Shown: one piece after another, positions 34,787-42,930 of the stretch
How the letters are laid out: every line of letters begins with the position of its first letter
How positions within the stretch are numbered: position 1 is the stretch's first letter
NCBI GenBank assembly: GCA_965216155.1
Contig: CBDCFD010000005.1
Location: 682,001 to 746,000 of the forward strand
DNA length: 64,000 bases
Origin: CATOSP01 sp965216155
GTDB lineage: Bacteria; Chloroflexota; Dehalococcoidia; Lucifugimonadales; UBA3495
Direction of reading: 5' to 3'
The notes under the pieces: model-generated
Databases searched by the model: none
What the model was told of the DNA's origin: nothing
Seen by the model: only the letters and a program-made list of their open reading frames with translations
Position numbers and translations under genes: made by a program

Positions 34787-35959
34787 TTAGCCCTGGTTGA
34801 CGAACTCCGGCATGATCTCCCTGCCGAAGATGTCCAGTTGCTCGACTATGACGTCCTGGGGTGTGCCAATGACGGAGCCAACGTTGATGGCCTCCAGCCC
34901 AGGGAACCGCTCCTGGACGTCCTTGATCTGCTCGATGATTCGTTCCGGAGGGCCAACCAACCAGGAGCCGGATCCGACCGCCTGCTCGAGTGTAGGCAGC
35001 CCGGCAAACGGCGCTTTGGCCGGGTCCGCCAGGTCAGACATCTGCTGAGTGGTAAGGCCGCGCACGAATCCCAGGGGCGCGAACATCTTCATGTTCTCTT
35101 CGAAGTAACCGCGGGCTTCCTCGATAGCCCTTTCGGGGGTCTCTGCGATATGGATCGTGTACCCGATGGCCAGGTCGGTCCCCAATTCGGTTTCTCTGCC
35201 CGACGCGGCTAGAGTGTCCCGCCATTGCTCCATCACTCGATCGGTGGTCCCTCCGGCGGCCGCGCCGCCTCCGACTATCCCCTTCATTCCATGCTTGACC
35301 ATGAAATCCATCGCCCTCTGGCTGGCGCTAACAATGGGCTGCCAGCATTCAACAGGCAGGGTGCGAGGGCGGGGCACCAGGGTGATCTCCTCTAACTGAT
35401 ACCCTCTGTAGGGGACATTGGGAGGGATGTCGTAATACTCGCCGTGGTGGGAGAATGACCGCTGGTTGAACGCCTTCATCAGCACCTCCGTCTGCTCCTC
35501 GAAGAGCTGCCGGTTGGCGTCGTTGTCGATGGCGGTGCTGGGGTTGCCGAACGTCTCCACCTCGCGGGAGTGGTAGCCCCGGCCTACTCCGAAGACCACG
35601 CGCCCATTGGTCAGGTGGTCGGCGGTGGCGAAGTCCTCGGCCAGCCGTAGGGGGTGCCACATGGGGTTGATGTTGAAGCCGCACCCGAATTTGAGATTTT
35701 TGGTCAGGTGTGCGAGATGAACGAAGAGCAGCAACAAGTTGGGGATGCACTCGTAACCCTCCCGCTGGAAGTGATGCTCCGCGGCCCAGAAGGTGTCGTA
35801 GCCATGCTCTTCCATCTTCATGACGATAGCTTCGGTCTTGTCGAACACGCTGGCCAGATGCTCGTCGGACAGCCAGCGGTCGTTCACCGGCGTACCCGTC
35901 CAACCGATGTTGTCCAAGTCTACGTGGCCGGCAAACAAGCTTCCGAATTTGGTTATCAT
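34787..35959 (-). CDS. LLM-class flavin-dependent monooxygenase
   Basis: A 390-residue bacterial-luciferase-like TIM barrel. The N-terminus (KFGSLFAGHVDLDNIGWTG) and EHGYDTFWAAEHHFQREGYECIPNLLLL block match the family, as does GRVVFGVGRGYHSREVETFG near residue 120 in the flavin phosphate site, then a C-terminal PERIIEQIKDVQERF helix. It oxidises an unknown substrate with FMNH2 and O2. Upstream of the aminotransferase remnant and the sulfite-oxidase-like gene, 41 bases apart, on one strand. Confidence 0.9.
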   Translation of the reverse strand: MITKFGSLFAGHVDLDNIGWTGTPVNDRWLSDEHLASVFDKTEAIVMKMEEHGYDTFWAAEHHFQREGYECIPNLLLLFVHLAHLTKNLKFGCGFNINPMWHPLRLAEDFATADHLTNGRVVFGVGRGYHSREVETFGNPSTAIDNDANRQLFEEQTEVLMKAFNQRSFSHHGEYYDIPPNVPYRGYQLEEITLVPRPRTLPVECWQPIVSASQRAMDFMVKHGMKGIVGGGAAAGGTTDRVMEQWRDTLAASGRETELGTDLAIGYTIHIAETPERAIEEARGYFEENMKMFAPLGFVRGLTTQQMSDLADPAKAPFAGLPTLEQAVGSGSWLVGPPERIIEQIKDVQERFPGLEAINVGSVIGTPQDVIVEQLDIFGREIMPEFVNQG

Positions 35960-36152
35960 TAACTAACTCCTTGCTCCGTGTATTCCCTGCTTTCAGGGGA
36001 CATTTTAGACCGGTGAGGCACACTGTCAACCCAAGGGTGTCCACCGCCAGCCGCGGGCCGGTGCTTCTAGGGAAAGCTGGGGAAGGGTGGGCCGGATGTC
36101 CGGCAGTGTTCGGGACCTCTGTTAGAATGTTTATCAAGAAAGAGCAGGAATC

Positions 36153-36980
36153 GTGATGGTGATGGCAGGCGCTCGCCTGCCAACCGATGAGACGGACGTG
36201 ATGACGCGGCAGGGTACAATATTGATAGTCGACGACGAGTTAGATTCCGCCATTGTGATGGCCGTCCGCCGCAGGCTGGACGAAGAAGGTTGGGACCCGG
36301 TGGTGGTGCGTCCCGAAGGGAACTGGTCGACGGCAGACGAATTTGAAGACGCCGCCCTGTACGCAATCGAAGAGTCTCAGCCGGATGGTGTCCTGCTGGA
36401 CGTCCGTTTCGGAGACCAGGCCGAAGACCGGTTCAAGGGACTAGACATCCTGCAAAGTATCGTCGAGCAGTTCCCGAAGCTTCCGGTGCTGATGTTTACC
36501 CAGTACACCCAAGGTCCGGACCGGGATACGGCTGTGCGGGGGGCGCTGACCAGGGAAGTTACCGTAGACTTTATAGACAAGCTGGCCAGTCCTGGTGAAG
36601 TGGTCCTGCGGCTCCGGCGCCTCATCGGCGCCACCCCAGGATCGATTGCCATCGGCAACCAGATTTTGGTCAACAAAGACAGCCGGTTGGTCTACGTGAA
36701 CAAAGGTGACAGATTCGTGCCGGTAAACGAGATACAGGGTATGAAATTCGAGATTTTCCGTGAACTGGCCGAAGCGTGGTACCGTAGCCCTGGAGAGTTG
36801 GTCACCTTTGGCAGGCTTGAGCGTTACTCCGAAGGAGAAGACCCGCGGGCTTCTTTGCGAGTCAGGATCAGGGAGATCAAGGTCGCCCTCGGTACGTCCC
36901 TCGGCGTTCGATTCTCGGCGGGAGAGCTAATCATAAATGCTCGAGACCAGGGCTACAGGCTTCTTCCCCCTTCGCTGTAG
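36153..36980 (+). CDS. Response regulator, OmpR-like
   Basis: The receiver domain (residues about 20-150) has ILIVDDELDSA (acidic pocket), PDGVLLDVRFGDQ with the phospho-acceptor Asp, MFTQYTQG (switch Thr) and VDFIDKLASP (conserved Lys). The C-terminal part ends SLRVRIREIKVALG...INARDQGYRLLPP, the wing of a divergent OmpR/PhoB DNA-binding domain. The start used is GTG 36153; an ATG follows at 36156. The sensor-kinase gene begins 22 bases downstream. Confidence 0.85.
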   Translation: MMVMAGARLPTDETDVMTRQGTILIVDDELDSAIVMAVRRRLDEEGWDPVVVRPEGNWSTADEFEDAALYAIEESQPDGVLLDVRFGDQAEDRFKGLDILQSIVEQFPKLPVLMFTQYTQGPDRDTAVRGALTREVTVDFIDKLASPGEVVLRLRRLIGATPGSIAIGNQILVNKDSRLVYVNKGDRFVPVNEIQGMKFEIFRELAEAWYRSPGELVTFGRLERYSEGEDPRASLRVRIREIKVALGTSLGVRFSAGELIINARDQGYRLLPPSL

Positions 36981-37002
36981 GCCGCCCCTGGGCAGGTTTT
37001 AA

Positions 37003-37983
37003 ATGCGGACCTGGTCCATAATAACCGGGGTTGTCGTGTTTGCGATTGGCGTGGCGTCTCTGCTGCTCGCGCCTTTCGTTGGCAGCAGAGTGTTCGACAT
37101 GCTCTGGAGCGTCGAACCCCTGAGCTATATCGGGGGAGGGTTGGTGGCGCTGGGACTGGGAATCGTGGCCCTCTCCTATGCGGTGTCCGCCATTCGTTCG
37201 GCCGGCCGCGATGCCCTCCCAGACGGCGACGTGCTCGAGCGATGGAGGCAGCTTACCCAACAATACTTCGATCTGTTTGACCACGATCTGGGCAGGCCCT
37301 TGAGGCGCATATCCGGGAAGGAACGGGAACTTCGGGCGGTATTGCGCTCTTCCGAAGAGGACACCGACCCCAGCGTGCTGTCGCTGCTTGACGAAATCGA
37401 GATGCAGACCGCCAACTTCCGGCTGATGTTGTCCAACATTCAAGTGTTGGTTAACCTGCAAGGTCCGGACGAACTGGTCCGTCCCCAGCCGGTCGAACCC
37501 TCCGAGGTGGTGCGAAAAATCGTCGACCGTTACACGCCGGTGGCCGAGCAGACACAAAAGGAGATTACGTGGTGGTCCGAGCCGTCGGAGTTCGGGATCG
37601 TTTACTCGGATAGCTCGGCCATTGAGCACATCGTTACCAATTTGGTGGACAACGCGGTGCGCTTTGCATCGTCGCATATCGAAATCAAGCTGACCAGAAG
37701 CCCGAGCCACTTCTTCATCCGGGTCTGGGACGACGGCCCGGGAGTGTCGCCCCAGTATGTCCAGCATGTATTCGATCACGGCTGGACTCCGGCAGTGGCG
37801 CGGCGGGAGGAGAAGTCCAGCTCCGGCTTGGGGCTATTCATCGCCAGGACCCTTGCCAACCGTTGGCACGGAGAGTTGACCCTGGAGAGCGAGTCGGGGC
37901 CCGGCGCGAACCACCACGCTGGATTTCTTATGGGTCTACCACTCGGAGGCGGCGAGCCCGTGCGATCAGCGGATAGGCAGTGA
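37003..37983 (+). CDS. Membrane sensor histidine kinase
   Basis: Two transmembrane helices (residues 5-25 and 44-64) with a very short extracytoplasmic loop precede an H-box-like FDHDLGRPLRRI (His near residue 93). The ATPase boxes follow: N-box HIVTNLVDNAVRF, G1 WDDGPGV and G2 SSGLGLFIA. The tiny loop means the signal is probably sensed in the membrane or inside the cell. It partners the response regulator encoded directly upstream. The N-box and G-boxes are intact, so it should be active. Confidence 0.88.
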   Translation: MRTWSIITGVVVFAIGVASLLLAPFVGSRVFDMLWSVEPLSYIGGGLVALGLGIVALSYAVSAIRSAGRDALPDGDVLERWRQLTQQYFDLFDHDLGRPLRRISGKERELRAVLRSSEEDTDPSVLSLLDEIEMQTANFRLMLSNIQVLVNLQGPDELVRPQPVEPSEVVRKIVDRYTPVAEQTQKEITWWSEPSEFGIVYSDSSAIEHIVTNLVDNAVRFASSHIEIKLTRSPSHFFIRVWDDGPGVSPQYVQHVFDHGWTPAVARREEKSSSGLGLFIARTLANRWHGELTLESESGPGANHHAGFLMGLPLGGGEPVRSADRQ

Positions 37984-38071
37984 ACGAATGAACGAATCCC
38001 GGCTTGACACCAAATTCGTAAAATCATACACTCAAAAGTGCGTGCTGGACCAATGCTCCGGCTCCACACGC

Positions 38072-38147
38072 GGCCCGGTGGTGTAGCGGCTAACATACTG
38101 GCCTGTCAAGCCAGAGATCGGCGGTTCGAATCCGCTCCGGGTCGCCA
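38072..38147 (+). tRNA. tRNA-Asp (GTC), CCA encoded
   Basis: A full cloverleaf is seen: acceptor GGCCCGG with CCGGGTC (one G-U pair), D arm GTAGC, anticodon stem CTGGC around loop CTGTCAA (anticodon GTC, Asp), T arm CGGCGGTTCGAATCCG-type with TTCGAAT loop, discriminator G and genomic CCA (38145-38147). Confidence 0.95.
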
Positions 38148-38194
38148 ACCCCTCAGTTTTGCACCTTCTTGTCTTTCCTAAGGAGTTGTTGCTT

Positions 38195-38554
38195 TTGAAC
38201 ATAAATGCCCTCGACCAGAGTCCACAGAACCACCGCGGCGGGCAGGTGTCCCATTTACTCTTGGCCCAGGGGCAGTTTGGCGTAGAGAATCTCAACGTGA
38301 CGTGGGTTGAAGGCGAGCCGGGTAGCGAGCAGGCTGTCCACTCACATGAGGGAAGGGAACAAGTCTACGTAATCGTCCAGGGAAGAGGTGCAATGCGGGT
38401 CGGTGACGAAGTTGAGGAAGTCGCGGCTGGCAGTCTGATCTTCGTGCCGCCTGGCACTGCTCACTCCATCAAGAACATCGGCGAGGAGAAGTTGGTCTAC
38501 GTCTCCTCGACCTCCCCGCCTTTCGAGGTTGACCCAGGTAGGTTTACCCGTTAG
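38195..38554 (+). CDS. Cupin-2 domain protein
   Basis: Start chosen as TTG 38195 because AAGGAG lies ~9 bases upstream; the frame is open further upstream without support. The ~119-residue single-domain cupin shows the metal-site strand VHSHEGREQVYVIVQGRGAMRVGDE and FVPPGTAHSIKNIGEEKLVYV, i.e. motif 1 (H-x-H, E) and motif 2 (final His). It binds a divalent metal; substrate unknown. It follows tRNA-Asp. Confidence 0.8.
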   Translation: MNINALDQSPQNHRGGQVSHLLLAQGQFGVENLNVTWVEGEPGSEQAVHSHEGREQVYVIVQGRGAMRVGDEVEEVAAGSLIFVPPGTAHSIKNIGEEKLVYVSSTSPPFEVDPGRFTR

Positions 38555-38877
38555 GCCTGATCCTAACAGGAACTTCCCGGCGACGAGCGTCTCGCCGTGG
38601 TCTCCTACTCCCGGATACGCGTCAGTCGCCCTTCTTGGCCGCGTCAGACTTTTCGGATTTCCCAGGCCGATTACCCCCCGGGGGCTTCCGCCCGGCCCAT
38701 GCCTTGGGAGGGGCTTCCCTGGGAGTCGCAGAAAAATCAACCCTTACTTCCCGGTCTCCCGAGGGGATACTTGGATCAAGAGCCTTGGGCGGCCCTTCCT
38801 TTTGCGTGCCTCTAGACTTTCCACCCGTGCTCCGCCTGTCTTTAGATGGCATGTGCCCCCCTTCACTTCGCGCCGGA
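38555..38877. other. Intergenic region with possible small basic protein
   Basis: The only candidate in this 323-bp gap is the reverse-strand small frame at 38622-38852, listed separately. Otherwise I see nothing structured. Confidence 0.5.
38622..38852 (-). CDS. Possible small Lys/Pro/Gly-rich disordered protein
   Basis: A 76-residue frame of very low complexity (rich in Lys, Pro, Gly, Arg, Asp, Ser), with ATG at 38852 preceded by a strong AAGGGGGG-type site. Its charge pattern is unlike the shadow frames nearby. Such proteins are often nucleic-acid-associated, but no family is recognised. It may not be real. Confidence 0.4.
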   Translation of the reverse strand: MPSKDRRSTGGKSRGTQKEGPPKALDPSIPSGDREVRVDFSATPREAPPKAWAGRKPPGGNRPGKSEKSDAAKKGD

Positions 38878-39180
38878 TTAGCTATGCGTGCCTATATCAT
38901 GTACCGTCGTCCTGCTCCAACCAGGGGATCGGGAGGAACGGGGATATCCCGAGTTATGGAAGTATGTATATTCGATAATCGACTGAACATCTGTTGATAT
39001 TATGAATTCATAGGTCTCCGCATGCGATTGGCCCGGTTCTACGATAATTGCGTAATTGGTTCCGGAGAGCGTAACCTCATCTAGCGTAGTCCATTGCAGA
39101 TGGTCTTCCTCCCGGTCTATGAAAACCTGGGCGTAAAGGTTCTCAGCCTCTTCATCCAAGATAGGGGAAACCTGCTGCAA
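38878..39180 (-). CDS. C-terminal part of a frameshifted membrane-anchored protein
   Basis: This frame (LQQVSPILDEEAENLYAQVFIDREEDHLQW...) continues the product of 39117-39521 in another reading frame. Ends with a predicted beta-rich domain. It has no ribosome-binding site of its own, supporting a frameshift near 39190 rather than a separate gene. Confidence 0.4.
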   Translation of the reverse strand: MQQVSPILDEEAENLYAQVFIDREEDHLQWTTLDEVTLSGTNYAIIVEPGQSHAETYEFIISTDVQSIIEYTYFHNSGYPRSSRSPGWSRTTVHDIGTHS

Positions 39181-39521
39181 GCGGAAAACGCTTCAACGAC
39201 TTCTACCATCACCTTGGAGCTATTATACAGTGTCGCCGTCACCGCGATATGCACGTAATTGTCCCCGATGGGCCGATGAGTCACCTCGTGCGTAATGGTC
39301 AAATGAGGCTCGAAGTCCCGGAAAGCATCTAACTTGTAGGCGGCAATTACAACTCCAATCACGATGACCAGGGCGGTGACTGACGCCTGCACGATCCCCG
39401 CCGCATTTTTCGCCCTGGGCACATCCGCCTCGGGTACGGCAAGATACACTGCGACGAAAAACAGGGCTACAACGACTACCATTAGACCGACTATCAGCAG
39501 ACTTCTCTTCAATTGGTCCAC
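39117..39521 (-). CDS. N-terminal part of a frameshifted membrane-anchored protein
   Basis: The start encodes MDQLKRSLLIVGLMVVVVALFFVAVYLAV, a membrane helix, then a second helix ASVTALVIVIGVVIAAYKL, then LTITHEVTHRPIGDNYVHIAVTATLYNSS. Near 39190 the proper continuation (VEAF-RLQQVSPILDEEAENLYAQVF) moves by one base. The intact protein would have about 215 residues, a hairpin-anchored outer domain of unknown function. Confidence 0.5.
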   Translation of the reverse strand: MDQLKRSLLIVGLMVVVVALFFVAVYLAVPEADVPRAKNAAGIVQASVTALVIVIGVVIAAYKLDAFRDFEPHLTITHEVTHRPIGDNYVHIAVTATLYNSSKVMVEVVEAFSACSRFPLSWMKRLRTFTPRFS

Positions 39522-39596
39522 GTTCTCTTGGTCTGGCTAAATCCCGGCTATTCTTAGCCCGGTAGCCACAGGGCCGCAACAGACAATCGTCACGCC

Positions 39597-40694
39597 CTAC
39601 CGGACCTGCCCCGACTTCTCCCGTTGGACCAGGTCCCAGTCGATTTCGTAGCCCAGGCCGGGGGTTTCAGGGGCATAGACCAGGCCATGTTGGTCCACCT
39701 CAACGTCTTCGACTAGGCCGAACTTGTTGGCCCCGTTGGCCGGGAACACCTCGTAATAGTCGCAGTTGTTGACCGCCAGGATCACATGCAGGTTGGCGAC
39801 GTTGTTCAGCGAGTTGCCCCCGTGGTGGACCTCGCACTTCATGCGGAAGGCCTCGGCGGTGTGGGCGATCTTCAGTAGCGGTGTGATTCCACCGGATACC
39901 GCCACGTCTCCCCGGAGCATGTCCGTCGCCTGGAGCTGGATCCACTGGGCCATCCCGTACAAGCGGCCTGGAGCATACTCGGTGGACATGATGGGGATAT
40001 CCAACTTGCTCTTCAGCTTGACGTAATTGTAAATATCCTCCTCCGCCAGCGGGTCTTCATACCACAAGAAGTCATACTCCTCGGCCGCCCGTCCAACGCG
40101 GAGAGCGTCTTCGTAGCAATAGGCCCACATGGAGTCCAGCATCAGGTCCATGTCCCCCACCGCGCTGCGGGTGACTCGGCAGATCTCGATGTCCTCTTTG
40201 GGTACGGCATGGGGCTGAATCTTGTAGGCCGGCCACCCCAGGTCCTTGAAGTGAAGGGCTTCTTCGGCGTAGTTCTCGGGTGTGGCCAGGTATCCGGAAC
40301 TGGCGTAGGCTGGCACTCTGTCTCGGCAGTAGCCCAGCAGCCGGTGAATCGGCAGGCCCGCGACCTTACCGGCGATGTCCCAGAGGGCAACGTCGACCGC
40401 GCCTATGGCGTTGGTGGACACGTTTCGGTTGTTCTTCCACATGCCCGCCCAAATGGAGCCGATGTCCAACGGGTTGCGGCCCAGCAGCGCGGGTTTAACG
40501 AATTCCATTAGCGGTCCCACGTAAGCGTCAGCGCCCTGCCTGGAGGAGCCGAGGAACGCATGGCCTTCCACACCTTCGTCGGTGAATATGGTCACGACCC
40601 CCAGTTGCCGCGTTCCCCCGAAAGCCGCGGTAGCGGTCGCCCACGGACCGGAATTCCAGTTGACCATGATTACGCTCAAGTCAGTTATCTTCAT
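39597..40694 (-). CDS. Enolase-superfamily enzyme (mandelate racemase-like)
   Basis: A 365-residue enzyme with an N-terminal capping domain and a TIM barrel. Metal ligands are spaced as LMLDSMWA (Asp), DFLWYEDPLAEEDIYNY (Glu), and PIMSTEYAPGRLYGM (Glu). A KIQ strand (AYKIQPHAV) gives a Lys base, and VHHGGNSLNNVANLH contributes the late His. It abstracts an alpha proton of a carboxylate; sugar-acid dehydration or racemisation is likely. Substrate unknown. Confidence 0.9.
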   Translation of the reverse strand: MKITDLSVIMVNWNSGPWATATAAFGGTRQLGVVTIFTDEGVEGHAFLGSSRQGADAYVGPLMEFVKPALLGRNPLDIGSIWAGMWKNNRNVSTNAIGAVDVALWDIAGKVAGLPIHRLLGYCRDRVPAYASSGYLATPENYAEEALHFKDLGWPAYKIQPHAVPKEDIEICRVTRSAVGDMDLMLDSMWAYCYEDALRVGRAAEEYDFLWYEDPLAEEDIYNYVKLKSKLDIPIMSTEYAPGRLYGMAQWIQLQATDMLRGDVAVSGGITPLLKIAHTAEAFRMKCEVHHGGNSLNNVANLHVILAVNNCDYYEVFPANGANKFGLVEDVEVDQHGLVYAPETPGLGYEIDWDLVQREKSGQVR

Positions 40695-40804
40695 GACGGC
40701 TCCTTGCCCTAGCTGGGCTGTTCCTTCACGACTCGGCTCTACTACACCATTGGACGGGCGGACTCATTCCATCTGGGGCAGCCTGACAGACCGGCACAGC
40801 ATCC

Positions 40805-40834
40805 TTGCGGTTCTTCAGAGACATGGTCTATATT
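40805..40834 (+). promoter_or_regulatory. Candidate sigma70-type promoter of the toxin-antitoxin operon
   Basis: TTGCGG and TATATT are separated by 18 bases, followed 22 bases later by the antitoxin start. Spacing and hexamers suit a housekeeping promoter, but it is read by eye only. Confidence 0.4.
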
Positions 40835-40856
40835 GGACTAGTTATACAACTTTGAG

Positions 40857-41147
40857 GTGATGGCCACAGTGGACCAGTCCAGACCCCAACGGACCTGGAC
40901 CGTTGCAGAAGCCAAGGCGCGCTTATCGGAAATCTTGCGGCTTGCCGAACAGGAAGGGCCTCAACTCATAGGCACAAGGCGGCCGTTCGTCATAGTGCCT
41001 GCCGAGATGTGGTTTACCAAACTTCCGACCCGCAAGCCTATGGGCCAATGGTTGGTGGAAAATATGCCCCGTGGGATTGAGCTTGAGATCCCAAGCCGAA
41101 ACGAGCCCGGGCGCGAGGTCCCGTTCATCACTCCCGAAAGCGAATGA
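40857..41147 (+). CDS. Antitoxin, Phd/YefM family
   Basis: The 96-residue protein has the Phd/YefM DNA-binding fold: TWTVAEAKARLSEILRLAEQEGPQLIGTRRPFVIVPAEMW. The rest (GIELEIPSRNEPGREV) is the flexible toxin-binding tail. It overlaps the VapC-type toxin by four bases (ATGA). GTG 40857 and ATG 40860 are both possible starts. Confidence 0.85.
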   Translation: MMATVDQSRPQRTWTVAEAKARLSEILRLAEQEGPQLIGTRRPFVIVPAEMWFTKLPTRKPMGQWLVENMPRGIELEIPSRNEPGREVPFITPESE

Positions 41148-41593
41148 GTGGCTTTCTCCTCGACACCAACGTAGTCTCAGAGCTTACGAGACCTGAGCCC
41201 GATTTTCACGTGATCGCCTTCCTCACTGGTCAAGACGACCTATGGTTGTCAACCATCGTGCTGCATGAACTGGATTTCGGCTTGAGTCTGCTCCCGACAG
41301 GGCGGCGGCGTGAACGGTTGCAAGAGACCCTGACCGCGTTTATCACGGGATACGGGGACCATATCCTGCCGCTGGGGCGTGCGGAGGCTGAGTGGGCATC
41401 CCGCCTGCGCGCCCGTGCGCACCATTCGGGAAAGGTGCTGCATTTGGGCGACGCGCTGATTGCAGGGACCGCGAGATCCCATGACCTGAGCATTGCGACA
41501 CGAAACGTTAGGGACTTCGATGGGTTGGGAGTCGATATTGCTAATCCCTGGGAGCCTCCCTCACCCCCGGATCAAGTCCGAGGCAGGCTCTAA
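41144..41593 (+). CDS. vapC: PIN-domain toxin, VapC-like
   Basis: A 149-residue PIN-domain ribonuclease with the four acidic positions: GFLLDTNVVSEL (Asp7), LHELDFG (Glu), LGDALIAGTA (Asp), and the TRNVRDFDGLG terminal segment (Asp). It cleaves RNA when not held by its antitoxin, encoded immediately upstream with a 4-bp overlap. RNA target unknown. Confidence 0.88.
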   Translation: MSGFLLDTNVVSELTRPEPDFHVIAFLTGQDDLWLSTIVLHELDFGLSLLPTGRRRERLQETLTAFITGYGDHILPLGRAEAEWASRLRARAHHSGKVLHLGDALIAGTARSHDLSIATRNVRDFDGLGVDIANPWEPPSPPDQVRGRL

Positions 41594-41650
41594 GCCTCCC
41601 CTAGAGAGAGGGACTTTCAAGATGCCGGTCTCAAGAAAGTGGTGGAATAG

Positions 41651-42892
41651 TTGACCCAGGTTTTGGCAAAAGGGCGCAAGCTACAGACATTCCGCGCCCT
41701 GCGGCACCGCGATTTCCGGTGGTTCTGGACCGGCACCGTTACGCAGGCGGCGGGCCGGGGAATGCAGTTCCTCATTCTGGGGTGGATGGTCCTGGAGCTT
41801 ACCGACTCCGCCTCCTACATGGGCTTCATGGTTTTCCTGTACGGTATGCCTACCCTTGGGTTTGTCCTGTTCGGCGGGATATTCGCCGACCGGTTCGACA
41901 AGCGAAGTCTACTGATGGTGACCCAGGCGCTGGTAGTCGTATTGGTCCTGGGTATGGCGGTCCTGGAGTCCACGGGCCTGGTCGCCCTCTGGCATATATA
42001 TGTGACGGCATTCGTCCTGGGTCTCCTGCAAGCCATCAACACCCCCGCCCGGTTGGCTATCGTGCGCGATCTGGTGGACCGAGACGACCTAATGAACGCG
42101 GTGGTCTTGAATTCGGCAGTGATGAACTCGGGACGAATTCTTGGACCAGCACTGGCCGGCTTGATCATCGACCTTGCCGGCATCGACGCGGCGCTCTACG
42201 TCGCCACAGTCAGTTTCTCCCTCGGGACGGTGACGTTACTGATGGTGCGCCGTGTACCCCAGATGGTCCGGGCGACGCAATCCAGCATTCTCACCGATCT
42301 GATTACAGGCCTGCGCTACTCTTGGTCCAACCCGGTCACTTTCACCGTGATAGGTATCGGATTTGCATTCGGGTTCTTTGGAATGCCCTATGCCCAGGTC
42401 TTGCCCGCGTTCGCCCGGCAAACGCTGGATGCGGGGGCGTCTCAGGCTGGTCTTTTGATGACCGGGGCGGGAATTGGGTCGCTGTCAGGCACATTCATCC
42501 TGGCATCGATGGGCAATTTCCGTCACAAGAACTGGCTTCTGCTGACCTGCATCTTTTTGTTCGGGATATCGCTGTTTTTTCTGGCCTGGTCACCCTGGTT
42601 CTGGCTTTCATGGGTGACCCTGTACTTCATCGGAATGGGCAGCATCGTGCCTATGGGTACGACCGTGCTTCAGCTTTCCGTGCCTCGCGAGCTACAGGGC
42701 AGGGTCATGAGCATCTGGTACGTCTCGGCGGCATTTATGTTCATAGACCTTTATGTTCTTTCTTTCCCCATGACCATCGTTGCGGATACCCTGGGTTGGA
42801 CCGTGGCGTTCACCGGTGGGGCCGCAATCTACTTGACGATCGCGTTCATCCTGGGGATAGTGCGCCCGACTCTGCGGCAGCTGGACATTTAG
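41651..42892 (+). CDS. MFS transporter, copy 1
   Basis: Twelve transmembrane helices are expected for this 413-residue protein. The N-terminus RALRHRDFRWFWTG, and FADRFDKRSLLMV with the A-type MFS motif in loop 2-3 (FGGIFADRFDKR), match drug-efflux/enterobactin-exporter-like MFS proteins. The TTG start at 41651 is the only plausible one. It is followed by a closely similar second copy. Confidence 0.88.
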   Translation: MTQVLAKGRKLQTFRALRHRDFRWFWTGTVTQAAGRGMQFLILGWMVLELTDSASYMGFMVFLYGMPTLGFVLFGGIFADRFDKRSLLMVTQALVVVLVLGMAVLESTGLVALWHIYVTAFVLGLLQAINTPARLAIVRDLVDRDDLMNAVVLNSAVMNSGRILGPALAGLIIDLAGIDAALYVATVSFSLGTVTLLMVRRVPQMVRATQSSILTDLITGLRYSWSNPVTFTVIGIGFAFGFFGMPYAQVLPAFARQTLDAGASQAGLLMTGAGIGSLSGTFILASMGNFRHKNWLLLTCIFLFGISLFFLAWSPWFWLSWVTLYFIGMGSIVPMGTTVLQLSVPRELQGRVMSIWYVSAAFMFIDLYVLSFPMTIVADTLGWTVAFTGGAAIYLTIAFILGIVRPTLRQLDI

Positions 42893-42930
42893 CTACTCCC
42901 CGGGGTGAATCGTTACCGGGCAAGTTGTTG

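Noticed and set aside
36931..37779. Reverse frame opposite the sensor kinase
   Set aside because: Antisense shadow; His/Gln/Pro-rich with no domain.
41719..42930. Forward frame extending the second MFS gene upstream over the first
   Set aside because: Only the part after 42931 reads as MFS sequence; the earlier part is an out-of-frame read of the first transporter.
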